Of a stretch of 64,000 bases of DNA, positions 23,651 through 34,529 are shown piece after piece. The notes under the pieces were generated by a model. It had not been told where the DNA came from and made no database searches. It saw only the letters and a program-made list of their open reading frames with translations. Position numbers and translations under genes: made by a program. Position 1 is the stretch's first letter, and each line of letters begins with the position of its first letter. This stretch comes from Dolomedes plantarius (Eukaryota; Arthropoda; Arachnida; Araneae; Dolomedidae): the NCBI GenBank assembly GCA_907164885.2, contig OU015498.1:89762649-89826648 (forward strand), read 5' to 3'.

Positions 23651-26110
23651 TCGGAAGTTCAGTGAATTATATTCTATAACAGAGAGAATATTTTTATGAA
23701 TTTACTAGAATTAATTATCAAAAATAAATATAACGTCATCTATTGTTTAAAAATAAAACTTAGAAAATTTAATACAAGGTTTTGAGTATATTTTTCAAAA
23801 CTTTAAATGTTTTTAGTCGAATTCTAACTTAAATATATATATTATCAACTTAGTAGTTCGAAAAAAAAAAAGGGCTTATTTTCAGGACATTAAAATTGTT
23901 TTGCTATGTTTTTTAACGTGATATATAATTTTACATAGATACATTCGCTAAATAATACAAAATAATAATAAATTTGTACATAGATAGACTAAAACGAATA
24001 TTTTTTTCTTTTACTTTAAATTTTTTTTTATTAGGTTTTTAAACTTAAAACATATTATCAATTTAATAGTTTGGAAAAAGTATTTATTACAGAACATTCC
24101 ATACTAGTATGAAAAAAATGAGAAATATTATTTGAACATTGAAAAAAACATTCCATGAAAGCTAACAAGGATATTTTTACGCATAAAATTATTGAAAACA
24201 GATGTTAAATTTAAAATATCTTTAATTTTCATGCTAATATCAATTTCAAGTATAATATAACTTAGATATATCTTTAAACCCATTTAAACATAACTTGAAG
24301 ACATTAAATTATACAATTACCATCTAGAACCTGAAACTTAAAACATATTATCAATTTAATAGTTTGGAAAAAGTATTTATTTCAGAACATTACATACTAG
24401 CATGAAAAAAAATGAGAAATATTATTTGATCTTACCTTGAAAAACATTCCATGACAGCTAACAAGGGATATTTTTAGACATAAAATTATTTAAACAAAGC
24501 GGGAATTCCCCAGTAGAGATATTTTTTCCTATTAATATTAGAAATAAAAACTGAAATATGATTCAATCTAGATAATTATTTAAATTAAATACACATAACA
24601 TACCAATCCATACTATTAAATCTGCAAGAGAAGATATTAAATTTACGCTAAAAAAAATTTTTAATTGTCGACATATGCATACTGCAATAGTCTACATTAT
24701 TATCAAAAAGTTCATTGAATTATATTCTATAACAGAGAGAATATTTTTATGAATTTACTAGAATTAATTATCAAAAATAAATATAACGTCATCTATTGAT
24801 TAAAAATGAAACTTAGAAAATTTAATACATGGTTTTGAGTATATTTTTCAAAACTTTAAATATTTTTAGTTGAAGGGCTTATTTTCAGGACTTTAAAATT
24901 GTTTTGCTATGTTTTTTAACGTGATATATAATTTTACATAGATACATTCGCAAAATAATACAAAATAATAAGAAATTTTTACATAGATAGTCTAAAACGA
25001 ATATTTTTTTTCCTTTTACTTGATATTTTTACACATGAAATTATTTTACAACAAGCGTTAAGTTTAAAATATCTATAATTTTTCTTAAGAATATTACTTT
25101 ACAGTATAATATAATTTAGATAGAGCTTTGAAACCATTGTATCATTTAGTATAGAAAAAATTATTATTTGATCTTACCTTGAAAAACATTCCATGACAGC
25201 TAACAAGGGATATTTTTAGACATAAAATTATTTAAACAAAGCGGGAATTCCCCAGTAGAGTTATTTTTTCCTATTAATATTAGAAATAAAAACTGAAATA
25301 TGATTCAATCTAGATAATTATTTAAATTAAATACACATAACATACCAATCCATACTATTAAATCTGCAAGAGAAGATATTAAATTTACGCTAAAAAAATT
25401 TTTTAATTGTCGACATATGCATACTGCAATAGTCTACATTATTATCAAAAAGTTCATTGAATTATATTCTATAACAGAGAGAATATTTTTATGAATTTAC
25501 TAAAATTAATTATCAAAAATAAATATAACGTCATCTATTGATTAAAAATGAAACTTAGAAAATTTAATACATGGTTTTGAGTATATTTTTCAAAACTTTA
25601 AATATTTTTAGTTGAAGGGCTTATTTTCAGGACTTTAAAATTGTTTTGCTATGTTTTTTAACGTGATATATAATTTTACATAGATACATTCGCAAAATAA
25701 TACAAAATAATAAGAAATTTTTTACATAGATAGTCTAAAACGAATATTTTTTTTCCTTTTACTTGATATTTTTACACATGAAATTATTTTACAACAAGCG
25801 TTAAGTTTAAAATATCTATAATTTTTCTTAAGAATATTACTTTACAGTATAATATAATTTAGATAGAGCTTTGAAACCATTGTATCATTTAGTATAGAAA
25901 AAATTATTATTTGATCTTACCTTGAAAAACATTCCATGAAAGCTAACAAGGAATATTTTTAGACATGAAATTATTTAAACAAAGCGGGAATTCCCCAGTA
26001 GAGTTATTTTTTCCTTTTAATATTAGAAATAAAAACTGAAATATGATTCAATCTAGATAATTATTTAAATTAAATACACATACCATACCAATCCATACTA
26101 TTAAATCTGC
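23640..26110. repeat. Tandem ~742-bp cassettes, left arm
   Basis: The marker GCGGGAATTCCCCAGTAGAG occurs at 24,500, 25,241 and 25,984, giving 741- and 743-bp spacing. Two units are nearly identical. Degraded partial units extend back to 23,640 (repeats of AAACATATTATCAATTTAAT and AACGTGATATATAATTTTAC). There is no ORF of note. Read on the minus strand each unit contains splice-like signals (CTTCTCTTGCAG and TTTTCAAGGTAAGATC). Confidence 0.9.
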
Positions 26111-26145
26111 AAGAGAAGGTAACAAATTTATCTCACAATGTTAAT

Positions 26146-26820
26146 AGAGAAGATTCTTACATTATCTGAAATAATACAGACTTTATCATGTTTAGAAGAT
26201 ATTTACAAGAGTTCATTTTAGAATTAAATGAATCATGGTTTGAATCCTACAACAGTAGGGGGTATGTGCAAACATGAAGACTTTAAATTATACAATTACC
26301 ATCTAGAACCTGAAACTTAAAAATATATGTACCAATTTAAGTATCTTTATATAGTTTATGTACAGTTTTGAATATATTTCAAACCATAAGCACTTTTACA
26401 ACTTTGAAAATATATTGTAAGTTAAGACGCTTACTAAAATTAAAAATATTTTATAGAGATAAAGACTTGAAAGATAAAATTTACAAGTTTTAATCCTAAA
26501 TATTATATTTTATCCAGAAATGTAGACTATTAATATATGATTTTTAACCTTACATGCTTTCAACGATTACCTAAATTGCGATACAACCTTTAGACTTCCT
26601 TTTTAATAACATAAATATATATACATAAATGTTATCAAATTAAAATTTTTAATATACTTTCGTATAAGATAGTTTTCTACATGCAATTACCAAAATATTT
26701 TATCCTTACAGCAACAGAAATAATACAGACTTTATCATGTTTAGAAGATATTTACATGAGTTCATTTTAGAAGTAAATTGACCAAGGTTTAAATCTTACA
26801 GCGGTAGTGTTATACGTAGA
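26146..26820. repeat. ~115-bp direct repeat pair in the left arm
   Basis: AATAATACAGACTTTATCAT followed by GTTTAGAAGATATTTACA occurs at ~26,171 and ~26,720, each followed by a diverged GGTTT.AATC.TACA block. Mirrored in the right arm at ~34,800-35,450. No coding potential. Confidence 0.8.
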
Positions 26821-27082
26821 CAATATTTTTGCTTTATATAAGAAAATAGTTACTATATATTTTAAAATTAAAATTAGTTTTGTTAAGAATAAAACTTTGC
26901 TGGATATTTTATAATATAAGCATATACCAAACTCTCATAGTTATCATTTTCATCAGTTAACGGTTTAAAATATACAATTGGCTAAAATACATATTCAATT
27001 ATTTAAAAGTAGGATAAGCTAATAGAATTTTTATATCAAAGTTGTTCGATTATTGCTTACAAGACTTTAAATATAAAGTTTA

Positions 27083-27561
27083 ATGAAACTGGATCAATTT
27101 AACTTTCCTTTTGATACATCTAGAGAAAAATTATCTGAAAAGTATGATGATTTTAACATAACTAAAGAATTCGCTGAAAAGAAAATGATCAAGCAAGAAT
27201 CTGCAGAAAAAGAGTCAATATACGATGATTTCATTTTAAACAGTATCCCACAAACTGTGAAAAAACGTGCTTCTAATCTGATATCTATTTTGAAACAATA
27301 GCCCACCATAATATCATGGAATGACAAGGTTAAGTGATATATCAAGGAAAACCTTATGAAAGTTCTAATATTATTGATTTATTCAATTCAATTTTAACTA
27401 ATAAGAAGAAAAGTGTCAATACCCAAGCTGGATTTTTATCAGTGTTAAAGCGATTAAATATCGCACAACATTTCATACAAAACAAGCATTTATCTGTACA
27501 GCAACAAGAAGAAAAAAATAGTTATCTCTTTAATAAAATCTGTTTTAAAACTATATATTAG
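27083..27561 (+). pseudogene. Gene A, broken (conserved mobile-element segment), left arm
   Basis: The ATG at 27,083 opens 72 codons (charged, ending IPQTVKKRASNLISILKQ) to a TAG at 27,299. Beyond it the same frame still codes WNDK, and after a one-base shift near 27,330 a second frame continues to 27,561 with YQGKPYESSNIIDLFNSIL and FLSVLKRLNIAQHFIQN. The pattern 'P.T.K.+A..L+..L ... WN ... G.....SN+.DL ... F...L...N+...+I.N' is one I associate with small hypothetical proteins of virus-like mobile elements in animals. That assignment is from memory and tentative. The role is unknown. It converges with gene B. The same stop and shift occur in the other arm, so the damage is older than the arm duplication, or it was shared by conversion. 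Confidence 0.55.
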
Positions 27562-27725
27562 TGTTTTCATTTTTTTCTATGCATGCTTTTTAAATTAATT
27601 CACACATATGCATAATGAAATATACAAATTTATCTTTAAATTATCATTTATTTAACACATGAAAAAGTATTTACATAAAACAAATGAAGATTCACATTCA
27701 CATTTTCCCATGTTCAATATAATAT

Positions 27726-28564
27726 TTAAAATTCGTAAAAAATATCATGTAAATAATCCTTAAATGTTTTTATAGTAATATTATCAAAAAAGTTTCCATA
27801 ATTATAATGACACGTACAATAATTTAAGCATATATTTTTACGATGTCTCCCAGAATGATATGATACAATGAAGTCTTTCCCATACTTTCATACTTTTCAG
27901 AGATTGAAAGTGATACACAGCAATGTTCTTGGTTATGGGATTTCTCTATTTTACAATCATAGCATTTATAAATTTGATTAATACATCTACAGTACTCTTC
28001 GCGTATACAATGTAAATAATTTTCACGAGCTTGATTTATATCACAATGTTCTTTATAACATACACCTTTTTTAATCACCTCACGTCGAAGAATTCTAGGA
28101 AGACTTTTACATAGTAAAGTTTCCTGAATACAGTCATCAACATTTGTCATTTGTGATATAAAAGCCTTTCTTTGTTTAAAGTTCAATTTTATAAATAACG
28201 GATTTAATTGAAACTCACCAGTTTCCCTTATAAACATCTCTTGAAACATATAGTCTTCTCCATCGTTGGTAACACATAATTTCTGATTCACAATAAAAGA
28301 CTTATCCGCATAAAGAGCATCGGATCTTAAAATTTTAGAACATAATTCACTCCACGTACTCGCACACATTTTAACACTCTGCTGTGCAGGATTCGAAACA
28401 CCACATTCTCCAATATATATGTTAAATCCATCCTCGTTGTCCTGCAAACTGATACATTTACCATCGTATATATCCCATGATATGAAATACGATGTTGCAC
28501 GCAACTGCTTGCTAATCTTTACACCAACAAGCTCTCCCTTAAATTTTTTTAAAGGCGATTCCAT
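27726..28564 (-). pseudogene. Gene B, left arm, frameshifted near its C-terminus
   Basis: Same gene as 33,047-33,886. Here a run of six A has become five (27,835-27,839), so translation leaves the frame after GDIVK and stops at 27,824. This loses the final ~33 residues, including the last conserved YCTCHYN motif. The rest is identical to the right-arm copy. A single homopolymer change could be a real mutation or a long-read consensus error. Confidence 0.7.
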
Positions 28565-28869
28565 TCTTATCCACTCGCACAAAATAACAACCTATTCGTT
28601 TGAAAATCTAGCAAGCGACTAAGTTTTCTCCCCCCAAAAAAATCAACCTCACAAGATATGTCTGATCAGATAAGATAATGCATATCTACTACTAGTCACA
28701 TATTTTGAAAAACACATTTTTATAAATACTTTTAAAAATTATTTTCTAAAAAAGGTTTTAAATTAATACTTTCAAAATTATTATTCTAAAAATTATTACA
28801 CACATAAATAAATGCAATAATTCATCTTTAAATACTATATATAGAACATGGGAAAAAAGTACTTACAAT

Positions 28870-29778
28870 TTAATCTTCTAATATATCTTCGTCAAAATAT
28901 TTATGAAATATTTTAATGTTGTCGCTAGCGAGAAAATTAGTGTTATTATAGTGACATATGCAATAATTGTTGGTCATTTCATTTAAAGTCCTTTTAATAT
29001 TTATATTAAATATAGCTGCTTTTCCCACAGCTTGATATTTTTCAATATCACTTGTGCTTAAGCAGCTATGTTGACGTTGTGAAGGATGGTCAAATTCACA
29101 GCCTCGACATTCATACAACTCACTGGATGTAATCATCACACTTTGTTTTATAACTTTGAAGAAATTTATCCGTGCTGTGGGAGAATCACAATGCTCTTTC
29201 ACACAAGGTCCGTTTCTGTATACCCTATATTGTAACATGTTAGGGATGGTTTGAGTCAACAATGTCTTCTCTACACAGTCTATAATATCTGACGAATATT
29301 CTTGCAGTTTGTTGATTTGTTCCCGATTTAATTTTATACAAGAGTTTTTCAATCTGAAAACATTGTTCTCGTTTTTGAATAGTTGTTGCAACACACACTG
29401 TTCAGCGTTGTAAATCCCCACTAATTGATTATTAGCAACGAATGATTTTGTATTGTAAATTAATTGAAGTTGGGATATTTTCCACATAAAATCCCAAAAT
29501 GTTGAGATGGTCGCCATTATACCGTTCTGAGTCGGTATACTGCTGTTATATTCACTAAATTCACGAATATGTACCCTTAGGCCTTTATGATCTTGATATA
29601 TTAAAACGAAGACATTATATTCAATATTCCATGATGAAATTAATACTGGGCTGTTGCGATTTCTATAGTAATTCTCCATCCAGTCGTTTTCTGGTATCTC
29701 ATCAGTAGAAACAGTGGATGAAGTTGAGGGGCCTGCAGAAACATTCCAATATGCAGATGTAGAGGTTGACGGATTCAT
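28870..29778 (-). CDS. Gene C: PC4-like/Cys-rich protein, left arm
   Basis: 302 residues, identical in both arms. A Ser/Thr-rich leader (residues 1-30) is followed by a segment (~45-110) with the PC4 coactivator pattern: ISSWNIEYNVFVLIY, KGLRVHIREFSEY (compare the family's VDIREY), an Ile-Pro-Thr turn, and an aromatic helix STFWDFMWKI. The C-terminal half repeats gene B's motifs: SCIKLNREQINKL, DCVEKTLLTQTIP, GPCVKEHCD, YECRGCEFDH, HSCLS and NYCICHYNNTNF. It reads from near the centre outward and lies 305 bp upstream of gene B in the same direction, so they may be co-transcribed. A PC4-like fold suggests single-stranded nucleic acid binding. I know no named family for the whole architecture. 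Confidence 0.68.
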   Translation of the reverse strand: MNPSTSTSAYWNVSAGPSTSSTVSTDEIPENDWMENYYRNRNSPVLISSWNIEYNVFVLIYQDHKGLRVHIREFSEYNSSIPTQNGIMATISTFWDFMWKISQLQLIYNTKSFVANNQLVGIYNAEQCVLQQLFKNENNVFRLKNSCIKLNREQINKLQEYSSDIIDCVEKTLLTQTIPNMLQYRVYRNGPCVKEHCDSPTARINFFKVIKQSVMITSSELYECRGCEFDHPSQRQHSCLSTSDIEKYQAVGKAAIFNINIKRTLNEMTNNYCICHYNNTNFLASDNIKIFHKYFDEDILED

Positions 29779-29945
29779 TGTAGAAGGACCCGCAAGCTAC
29801 AAAACATTTAAAGAGTCTTCGAAGGACGGAGCGTTAAATTCTGGCATATTCATTTTTAAAAATATTTGCTAAAATAGGATGATTATACTGCTAGCAACTA
29901 AACGTTTTGAATGAAAGTGAAATTCTACATAGAGCGTTTGATGTT

Positions 29946-30179
29946 TCAACATGTTATCTTTAGCTCCCCACCCCGCAAAGGGGAGATAACGCTCCCTTCT
30001 GCTATTGCATAGGGTGGGTTGAAATCCATCTTAAAGAGAAACATCTCGCCCTGCCATCTAGATAAAAATTGATAATAAGAATTTAGTCTCGCAAAAGTTG
30101 CACATTTTAGGGGAAATATTTGCAGGTAATAGCTTTTAAAGATCCCCTTTTTAAGATAAAGTGTTCTAAAGCAATTCAT
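29946..30179 (-). other. Small hypothetical ORF, left arm
   Basis: A 77-codon open frame upstream of gene C in the same direction. The protein is aromatic, with no motif I recognise (PPYAIAEGSVISPLRGGEL near its end). It overlaps a locally GC-richer patch (GCTCCCCACCCCGCAAAGGG), so it may instead be leader or promoter DNA for gene C. Identical in the mirror copy at 31,432-31,665. Confidence 0.3.
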
Positions 30180-30367
30180 TCAGATAAGTACACCAATGCC
30201 ATTCTTTAAAACTGAAATTTTCGAATCGTTTCGTGATTCTTTTAAAAACTCAATGAATATTTTCCCCCTATTTTTAGAAGAGGTAAAAAAATAACTTCTA
30301 CTTTCACTGAGATAAGCTGTAAATACCTATAGCAAAGAAACTTATAGTATACACTTAATAACGAATA

Positions 30368-30762
30368 TAAACGAAACTTATAGTATACACTTAATGAATA
30401 ACCAATTCATTTAAAAAGCCTATAGCAAACCTATACCTATAGCAAAGAAGAATTAGGGTATTGTGAAAGGAATACTCGCTTTACACAGTTCATAAATTAA
30501 TTTTTTTTTTAGTTTCGATTGACAAAATATGTCTTCTAACATGGAAAATCAAGATTCAACTCCTGATAATATCCCCGTAAGTATTCTCTGATTAATAATA
30601 TTTTTAAACTTTTCTATTTTTAGAAATATAGTGATATATTTTTAACTTTCATGAATAGGAACTTATTATATATTTTAAATGTTAACTTAGTATATTTTTT
30701 AATAGATAATAAACGAAACTTATAGTATACACTTAATGAATAACCAATTCATTTAAAAAGTT
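30368..30762. repeat. ~50-bp direct repeat flanking the mini gene
   Basis: TAAACGAAACTTATAGTATA plus CACTTAATGAATAACCAATTCATTTAAAAAG occurs at ~30,368 and ~30,710. The second copy abuts the centre. A partial third occurs at ~30,335. The same copies occur inverted in the right arm. Such repeats could have guided the template switch that built the palindrome. Confidence 0.85.
30513..30725 (+). other. Candidate two-exon mini gene at the centre, left arm
   Basis: After a T10-AG acceptor-like tract, the ATG at 30,529 opens 16 codons (MSSNMENQDSTPDNIP) ending exactly at CCCC|GTAAGTATT. A 47-bp AT-rich gap ends CTATTTTTAG at 30,623, and the next frame stays open in phase for 33 codons (starting KYSDIFLTFMNRN) to a TAG at 30,725, 70 bp from the symmetry centre. 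An intron of 47 bp would be very short. The gene may be the truncated start of a longer ancestral gene cut off where the arms join. Its mirror copy is on the minus strand at 31,098-30,886. Confidence 0.3.
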
Positions 30763-30795
30763 TATTTTATAATTGTTTTATTTATTTATTTTTTT

Positions 30796-30815
30796 ATTTA
30801 TTTTTCAAATGAATT
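30796..30815. other. Symmetry centre of the palindrome (20-nt spacer)
   Basis: The only non-mirrored bases of the element: ATTTATTTTTCAAATGAATT. Both sides are (TTTA)n/(TAAA)n. A spacer this short means either a hairpin-type replication join or an assembly fold-back. Confidence 0.85.
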
Positions 30816-30885
30816 AAAAAATAAATAAATAAAACAATTATAAAATAAACTTTTTAAGTGAATTGGTTATTCATTAAGTGTATAC

Positions 30886-31098
30886 TATAAGTTTCGTTTA
30901 TTATCTATTAAAAAAATATACTAAGTTAACATTTAAAATATATAATAAGTTCCTATTCATGAAAGTTAAAAATATATCACTATATTTCTAAAAATAAAAA
31001 AGTTTAAAAATATTATTAATCAGAGAATACTTACGGGGATATTATCAGGAGTTGAATCTTGATTTTCCATGTTAGAAGACATATTTTGTCAATCGAAA
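30886..31098 (-). other. Candidate mini gene at the centre, right arm
   Basis: Mirror of 30,513-30,725 with one substitution in the supposed intron's pyrimidine tract (near 30,995). The two copies point at each other across the spacer. Confidence 0.28.
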
Positions 31099-31431
31099 CT
31101 AAAAAAAAAATTAATTTATGAACTGTGTAAAGCGAGTATTCCTTTCACAATACCCTAATTCTTCTTTGCTATAGGTATAGGTTTGCTATAGGCTTTTTAA
31201 ATGAATTGGTTATTCATTAAGTGTATACTATAAGTTTCGTTTATATTCGTTATTAAGTGTATACTATAAGTTTCTTTGCTATAGGTATTTACAGCTTATC
31301 TCAGTGAAAGTAGAAGTTATTTTTTTACCTCTTCTAAAAATAGGGGGAAAATATTCATTGAGTTTTTAAAAGAATCACGAAACGATTCGAAAATTTCAGT
31401 TTTAAAGAATGGCATTGGTGTACTTATCTGA

Positions 31432-31665
31432 ATGAATTGCTTTAGAACACTTTATCTTAAAAAGGGGATCTTTAAAAGCTATTACCTGCAAATATTTCCC
31501 CTAAAATGTGCAACTTTTGCGAGACTAAATTCTTATTATCAATTTTTATCTAGATGGCAGGGCGAGATGTTTCTCTTTAAGATGGATTTCAACCCACCCT
31601 ATGCAATAGCAGAAGGGAGCGTTATCTCCCCTTTGCGGGGTGGGGAGCTAAAGATAACATGTTGA
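31432..31665 (+). other. Small hypothetical ORF, right arm
   Basis: Mirror copy of 29,946-30,179. Same uncertainty: either a short protein or the 5' region of gene C. Confidence 0.3.
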
Positions 31666-31832
31666 AACATCAAACGCTCTATGTAGAATTTCACTTTCAT
31701 TCAAAACGTTTAGTTGCTAGCAGTATAATCATCCTATTTTAGCAAATATTTTTAAAAATGAATATGCCAGAATTTAACGCTCCGTCCTTCGAAGACTCTT
31801 TAAATGTTTTGTAGCTTGCGGGTCCTTCTACA

Positions 31833-32741
31833 ATGAATCCGTCAACCTCTACATCTGCATATTGGAATGTTTCTGCAGGCCCCTCAACTTCATCCACTGT
31901 TTCTACTGATGAGATACCAGAAAACGACTGGATGGAGAATTACTATAGAAATCGCAACAGCCCAGTATTAATTTCATCATGGAATATTGAATATAATGTC
32001 TTCGTTTTAATATATCAAGATCATAAAGGCCTAAGGGTACATATTCGTGAATTTAGTGAATATAACAGCAGTATACCGACTCAGAACGGTATAATGGCGA
32101 CCATCTCAACATTTTGGGATTTTATGTGGAAAATATCCCAACTTCAATTAATTTACAATACAAAATCATTCGTTGCTAATAATCAATTAGTGGGGATTTA
32201 CAACGCTGAACAGTGTGTGTTGCAACAACTATTCAAAAACGAGAACAATGTTTTCAGATTGAAAAACTCTTGTATAAAATTAAATCGGGAACAAATCAAC
32301 AAACTGCAAGAATATTCGTCAGATATTATAGACTGTGTAGAGAAGACATTGTTGACTCAAACCATCCCTAACATGTTACAATATAGGGTATACAGAAACG
32401 GACCTTGTGTGAAAGAGCATTGTGATTCTCCCACAGCACGGATAAATTTCTTCAAAGTTATAAAACAAAGTGTGATGATTACATCCAGTGAGTTGTATGA
32501 ATGTCGAGGCTGTGAATTTGACCATCCTTCACAACGTCAACATAGCTGCTTAAGCACAAGTGATATTGAAAAATATCAAGCTGTGGGAAAAGCAGCTATA
32601 TTTAATATAAATATTAAAAGGACTTTAAATGAAATGACCAACAATTATTGCATATGTCACTATAATAACACTAATTTTCTCGCTAGCGACAACATTAAAA
32701 TATTTCATAAATATTTTGACGAAGATATATTAGAAGATTAA
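31833..32741 (+). CDS. Gene C: PC4-like/Cys-rich protein, right arm
   Basis: Same 302-residue product as the left-arm gene, on the opposite strand. A micro-ORF (31,758-31,814, 18 codons starting MNMPEFNAPSFEDS) precedes the ATG by 18 bp and could act as an upstream ORF. Alternatively its TTTTGTAG end could be a splice acceptor. The stop at 32,739 is followed directly by AATTGTAAGTAC, a donor-like sequence. Gene B follows in the same direction. Confidence 0.68.
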   Translation: MNPSTSTSAYWNVSAGPSTSSTVSTDEIPENDWMENYYRNRNSPVLISSWNIEYNVFVLIYQDHKGLRVHIREFSEYNSSIPTQNGIMATISTFWDFMWKISQLQLIYNTKSFVANNQLVGIYNAEQCVLQQLFKNENNVFRLKNSCIKLNREQINKLQEYSSDIIDCVEKTLLTQTIPNMLQYRVYRNGPCVKEHCDSPTARINFFKVIKQSVMITSSELYECRGCEFDHPSQRQHSCLSTSDIEKYQAVGKAAIFNINIKRTLNEMTNNYCICHYNNTNFLASDNIKIFHKYFDEDILED

Positions 32742-33046
32742 ATTGTAAGTACTTTTTTCCCATGTTCTATATATAGTATTTAAAGATGAATTATTGCATT
32801 TATTTATGTGTGTAATAATTTTTAGAATAATAATTTTGAAAGTATTAATTTAAAACCTTTTTTAGAAAATAATTTTTAAAAGTATTTATAAAAATGTGTT
32901 TTTCAAAATATGTGACTAGTAGTAGATATGCATTATCTTATCTGATCAGACATATCTTGTGAGGTTGATTTTTTTGGGGGGAGAAAACTTAGTCGCTTGC
33001 TAGATTTTCAAACGAATAGGTTGTTATTTTGTGCGAGTGGATAAGA

Positions 33047-33886
33047 ATGGAATCGCCTTTAAAAAAATTTAAGGGAGAGCTTGTTGGTGTAAAGATTAGC
33101 AAGCAGTTGCGTGCAACATCGTATTTCATATCATGGGATATATACGATGGTAAATGTATCAGTTTGCAGGACAACGAGGATGGATTTAACATATATATTG
33201 GAGAATGTGGTGTTTCGAATCCTGCACAGCAGAGTGTTAAAATGTGTGCGAGTACGTGGAGTGAATTATGTTCTAAAATTTTAAGATCCGATGCTCTTTA
33301 TGCGGATAAGTCTTTTATTGTGAATCAGAAATTATGTGTTACCAACGATGGAGAAGACTATATGTTTCAAGAGATGTTTATAAGGGAAACTGGTGAGTTT
33401 CAATTAAATCCGTTATTTATAAAATTGAACTTTAAACAAAGAAAGGCTTTTATATCACAAATGACAAATGTTGATGACTGTATTCAGGAAACTTTACTAT
33501 GTAAAAGTCTTCCTAGAATTCTTCGACGTGAGGTGATTAAAAAAGGTGTATGTTATAAAGAACATTGTGATATAAATCAAGCTCGTGAAAATTATTTACA
33601 TTGTATACGCGAAGAGTACTGTAGATGTATTAATCAAATTTATAAATGCTATGATTGTAAAATAGAGAAATCCCATAACCAAGAACATTGCTGTGTATCA
33701 CTTTCAATCTCTGAAAAGTATGAAAGTATGGGAAAGACTTCATTGTATCATATCATTCTGGGAGACATCGTAAAAAATATATGCTTAAATTATTGTACGT
33801 GTCATTATAATTATGGAAACTTTTTTGATAATATTACTATAAAAACATTTAAGGATTATTTACATGATATTTTTTACGAATTTTAA
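33047..33886 (+). CDS. Gene B: PC4-like N-terminus plus Cys/His-rich C-terminus
   Basis: 279 residues from the ATG at 33,047; the open frame runs 18 bp further upstream, from a TTG. Residues ~20-80 (TSYFISWDIYDGKCISL, GFNIYIGECG, VKMCASTWSELCSKI) weakly match the PC4/p15 single-strand-DNA-binding fold, more clearly seen in paralogue gene C. The C-terminal half is Cys/His-rich: DDCIQETLL, RREVIKKGVCYKEHCD, YKCYDCKIEKSH, EHCCVSLS and NYCTCHYNYGNF could bind zinc. Both halves are shared with gene C just upstream, so B and C arose by tandem duplication. A polyadenylation-like AATAAA follows at ~33,959. A DNA- or RNA-binding role in replication or transcription of the element is inference. Intact only in this arm. 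Confidence 0.65.
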   Translation: MESPLKKFKGELVGVKISKQLRATSYFISWDIYDGKCISLQDNEDGFNIYIGECGVSNPAQQSVKMCASTWSELCSKILRSDALYADKSFIVNQKLCVTNDGEDYMFQEMFIRETGEFQLNPLFIKLNFKQRKAFISQMTNVDDCIQETLLCKSLPRILRREVIKKGVCYKEHCDINQARENYLHCIREEYCRCINQIYKCYDCKIEKSHNQEHCCVSLSISEKYESMGKTSLYHIILGDIVKNICLNYCTCHYNYGNFFDNITIKTFKDYLHDIFYEF

Positions 33887-34050
33887 ATATTATATTGAAC
33901 ATGGGAAAATGTGAATGTGAATCTTCATTTGTTTTATGTAAATACTTTTTCATGTGTTAAATAAATGATAATTTAAAGATAAATTTGTATATTTCATTAT
34001 GCATATGTGTGAATTAATTTAAAAAGCATGCATAGAAAAAAATGAAAACA

Positions 34051-34529
34051 CTAATATATAGTTTTAAAACAGATTTTATTAAAGAGATAACTATTTTTTT
34101 CTTCTTGTTGCTGTACAGATAAATGCTTGTTTTGTATGAAATGTTGTGCGATATTTAATCGCTTTAACACTGATAAAAATCCAGCTTGGGTATTGACACT
34201 TTTCTTCTTATTAGTTAAAATTGAATTGAATAAATCAATAATATTAGAACTTTCATAAGGTTTTCCTTGATATATCACTTAACCTTGTCATTCCATGATA
34301 TTATGGTGGGCTATTGTTTCAAAATAGATATCAGATTAGAAGCACGTTTTTTCACAGTTTGTGGGATACTGTTTAAAATGAAATCATCGTATATTGACTC
34401 TTTTTCTGCAGATTCTTGCTTGATCATTTTCTTTTCAGCGAATTCTTTAGTTATGTTAAAATCATCATACTTTTCAGATAATTTTTCTCTAGATGTATCA
34501 AAAGGAAAGTTAAATTGATCCAGTTTCAT
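34051..34529 (-). pseudogene. Gene A, broken, right arm
   Basis: Identical mirror copy of the gene at 27,083-27,561, with the same internal TAG and the same frame shift. Reads toward the element centre. Confidence 0.55.

Larger units (their letters stand above)
22624..30795 (+). repeat. Left arm of the palindrome
   Basis: An 8.17-kb inverted copy of 30,816-38,991. Outside to inside: GC-rich terminus (to ~22,960), three ~80-bp repeats (23,150-23,380), tRNA-like box (23,577-23,650), ~742-bp cassettes (to ~26,110), a ~115-bp direct repeat (26,146 and 26,705), gene A pseudogene, genes B and C on the minus strand, a small ORF, and the mini-exon gene next to the centre. Confidence 0.95.

Noticed and set aside
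27094..27345. 83-codon minus-strand frame over gene A
   Set aside because: Antisense shadow; the plus strand has the conserved pattern.
28419..28622. 67-codon plus-strand frame over gene B
   Set aside because: Antisense shadow of gene B.
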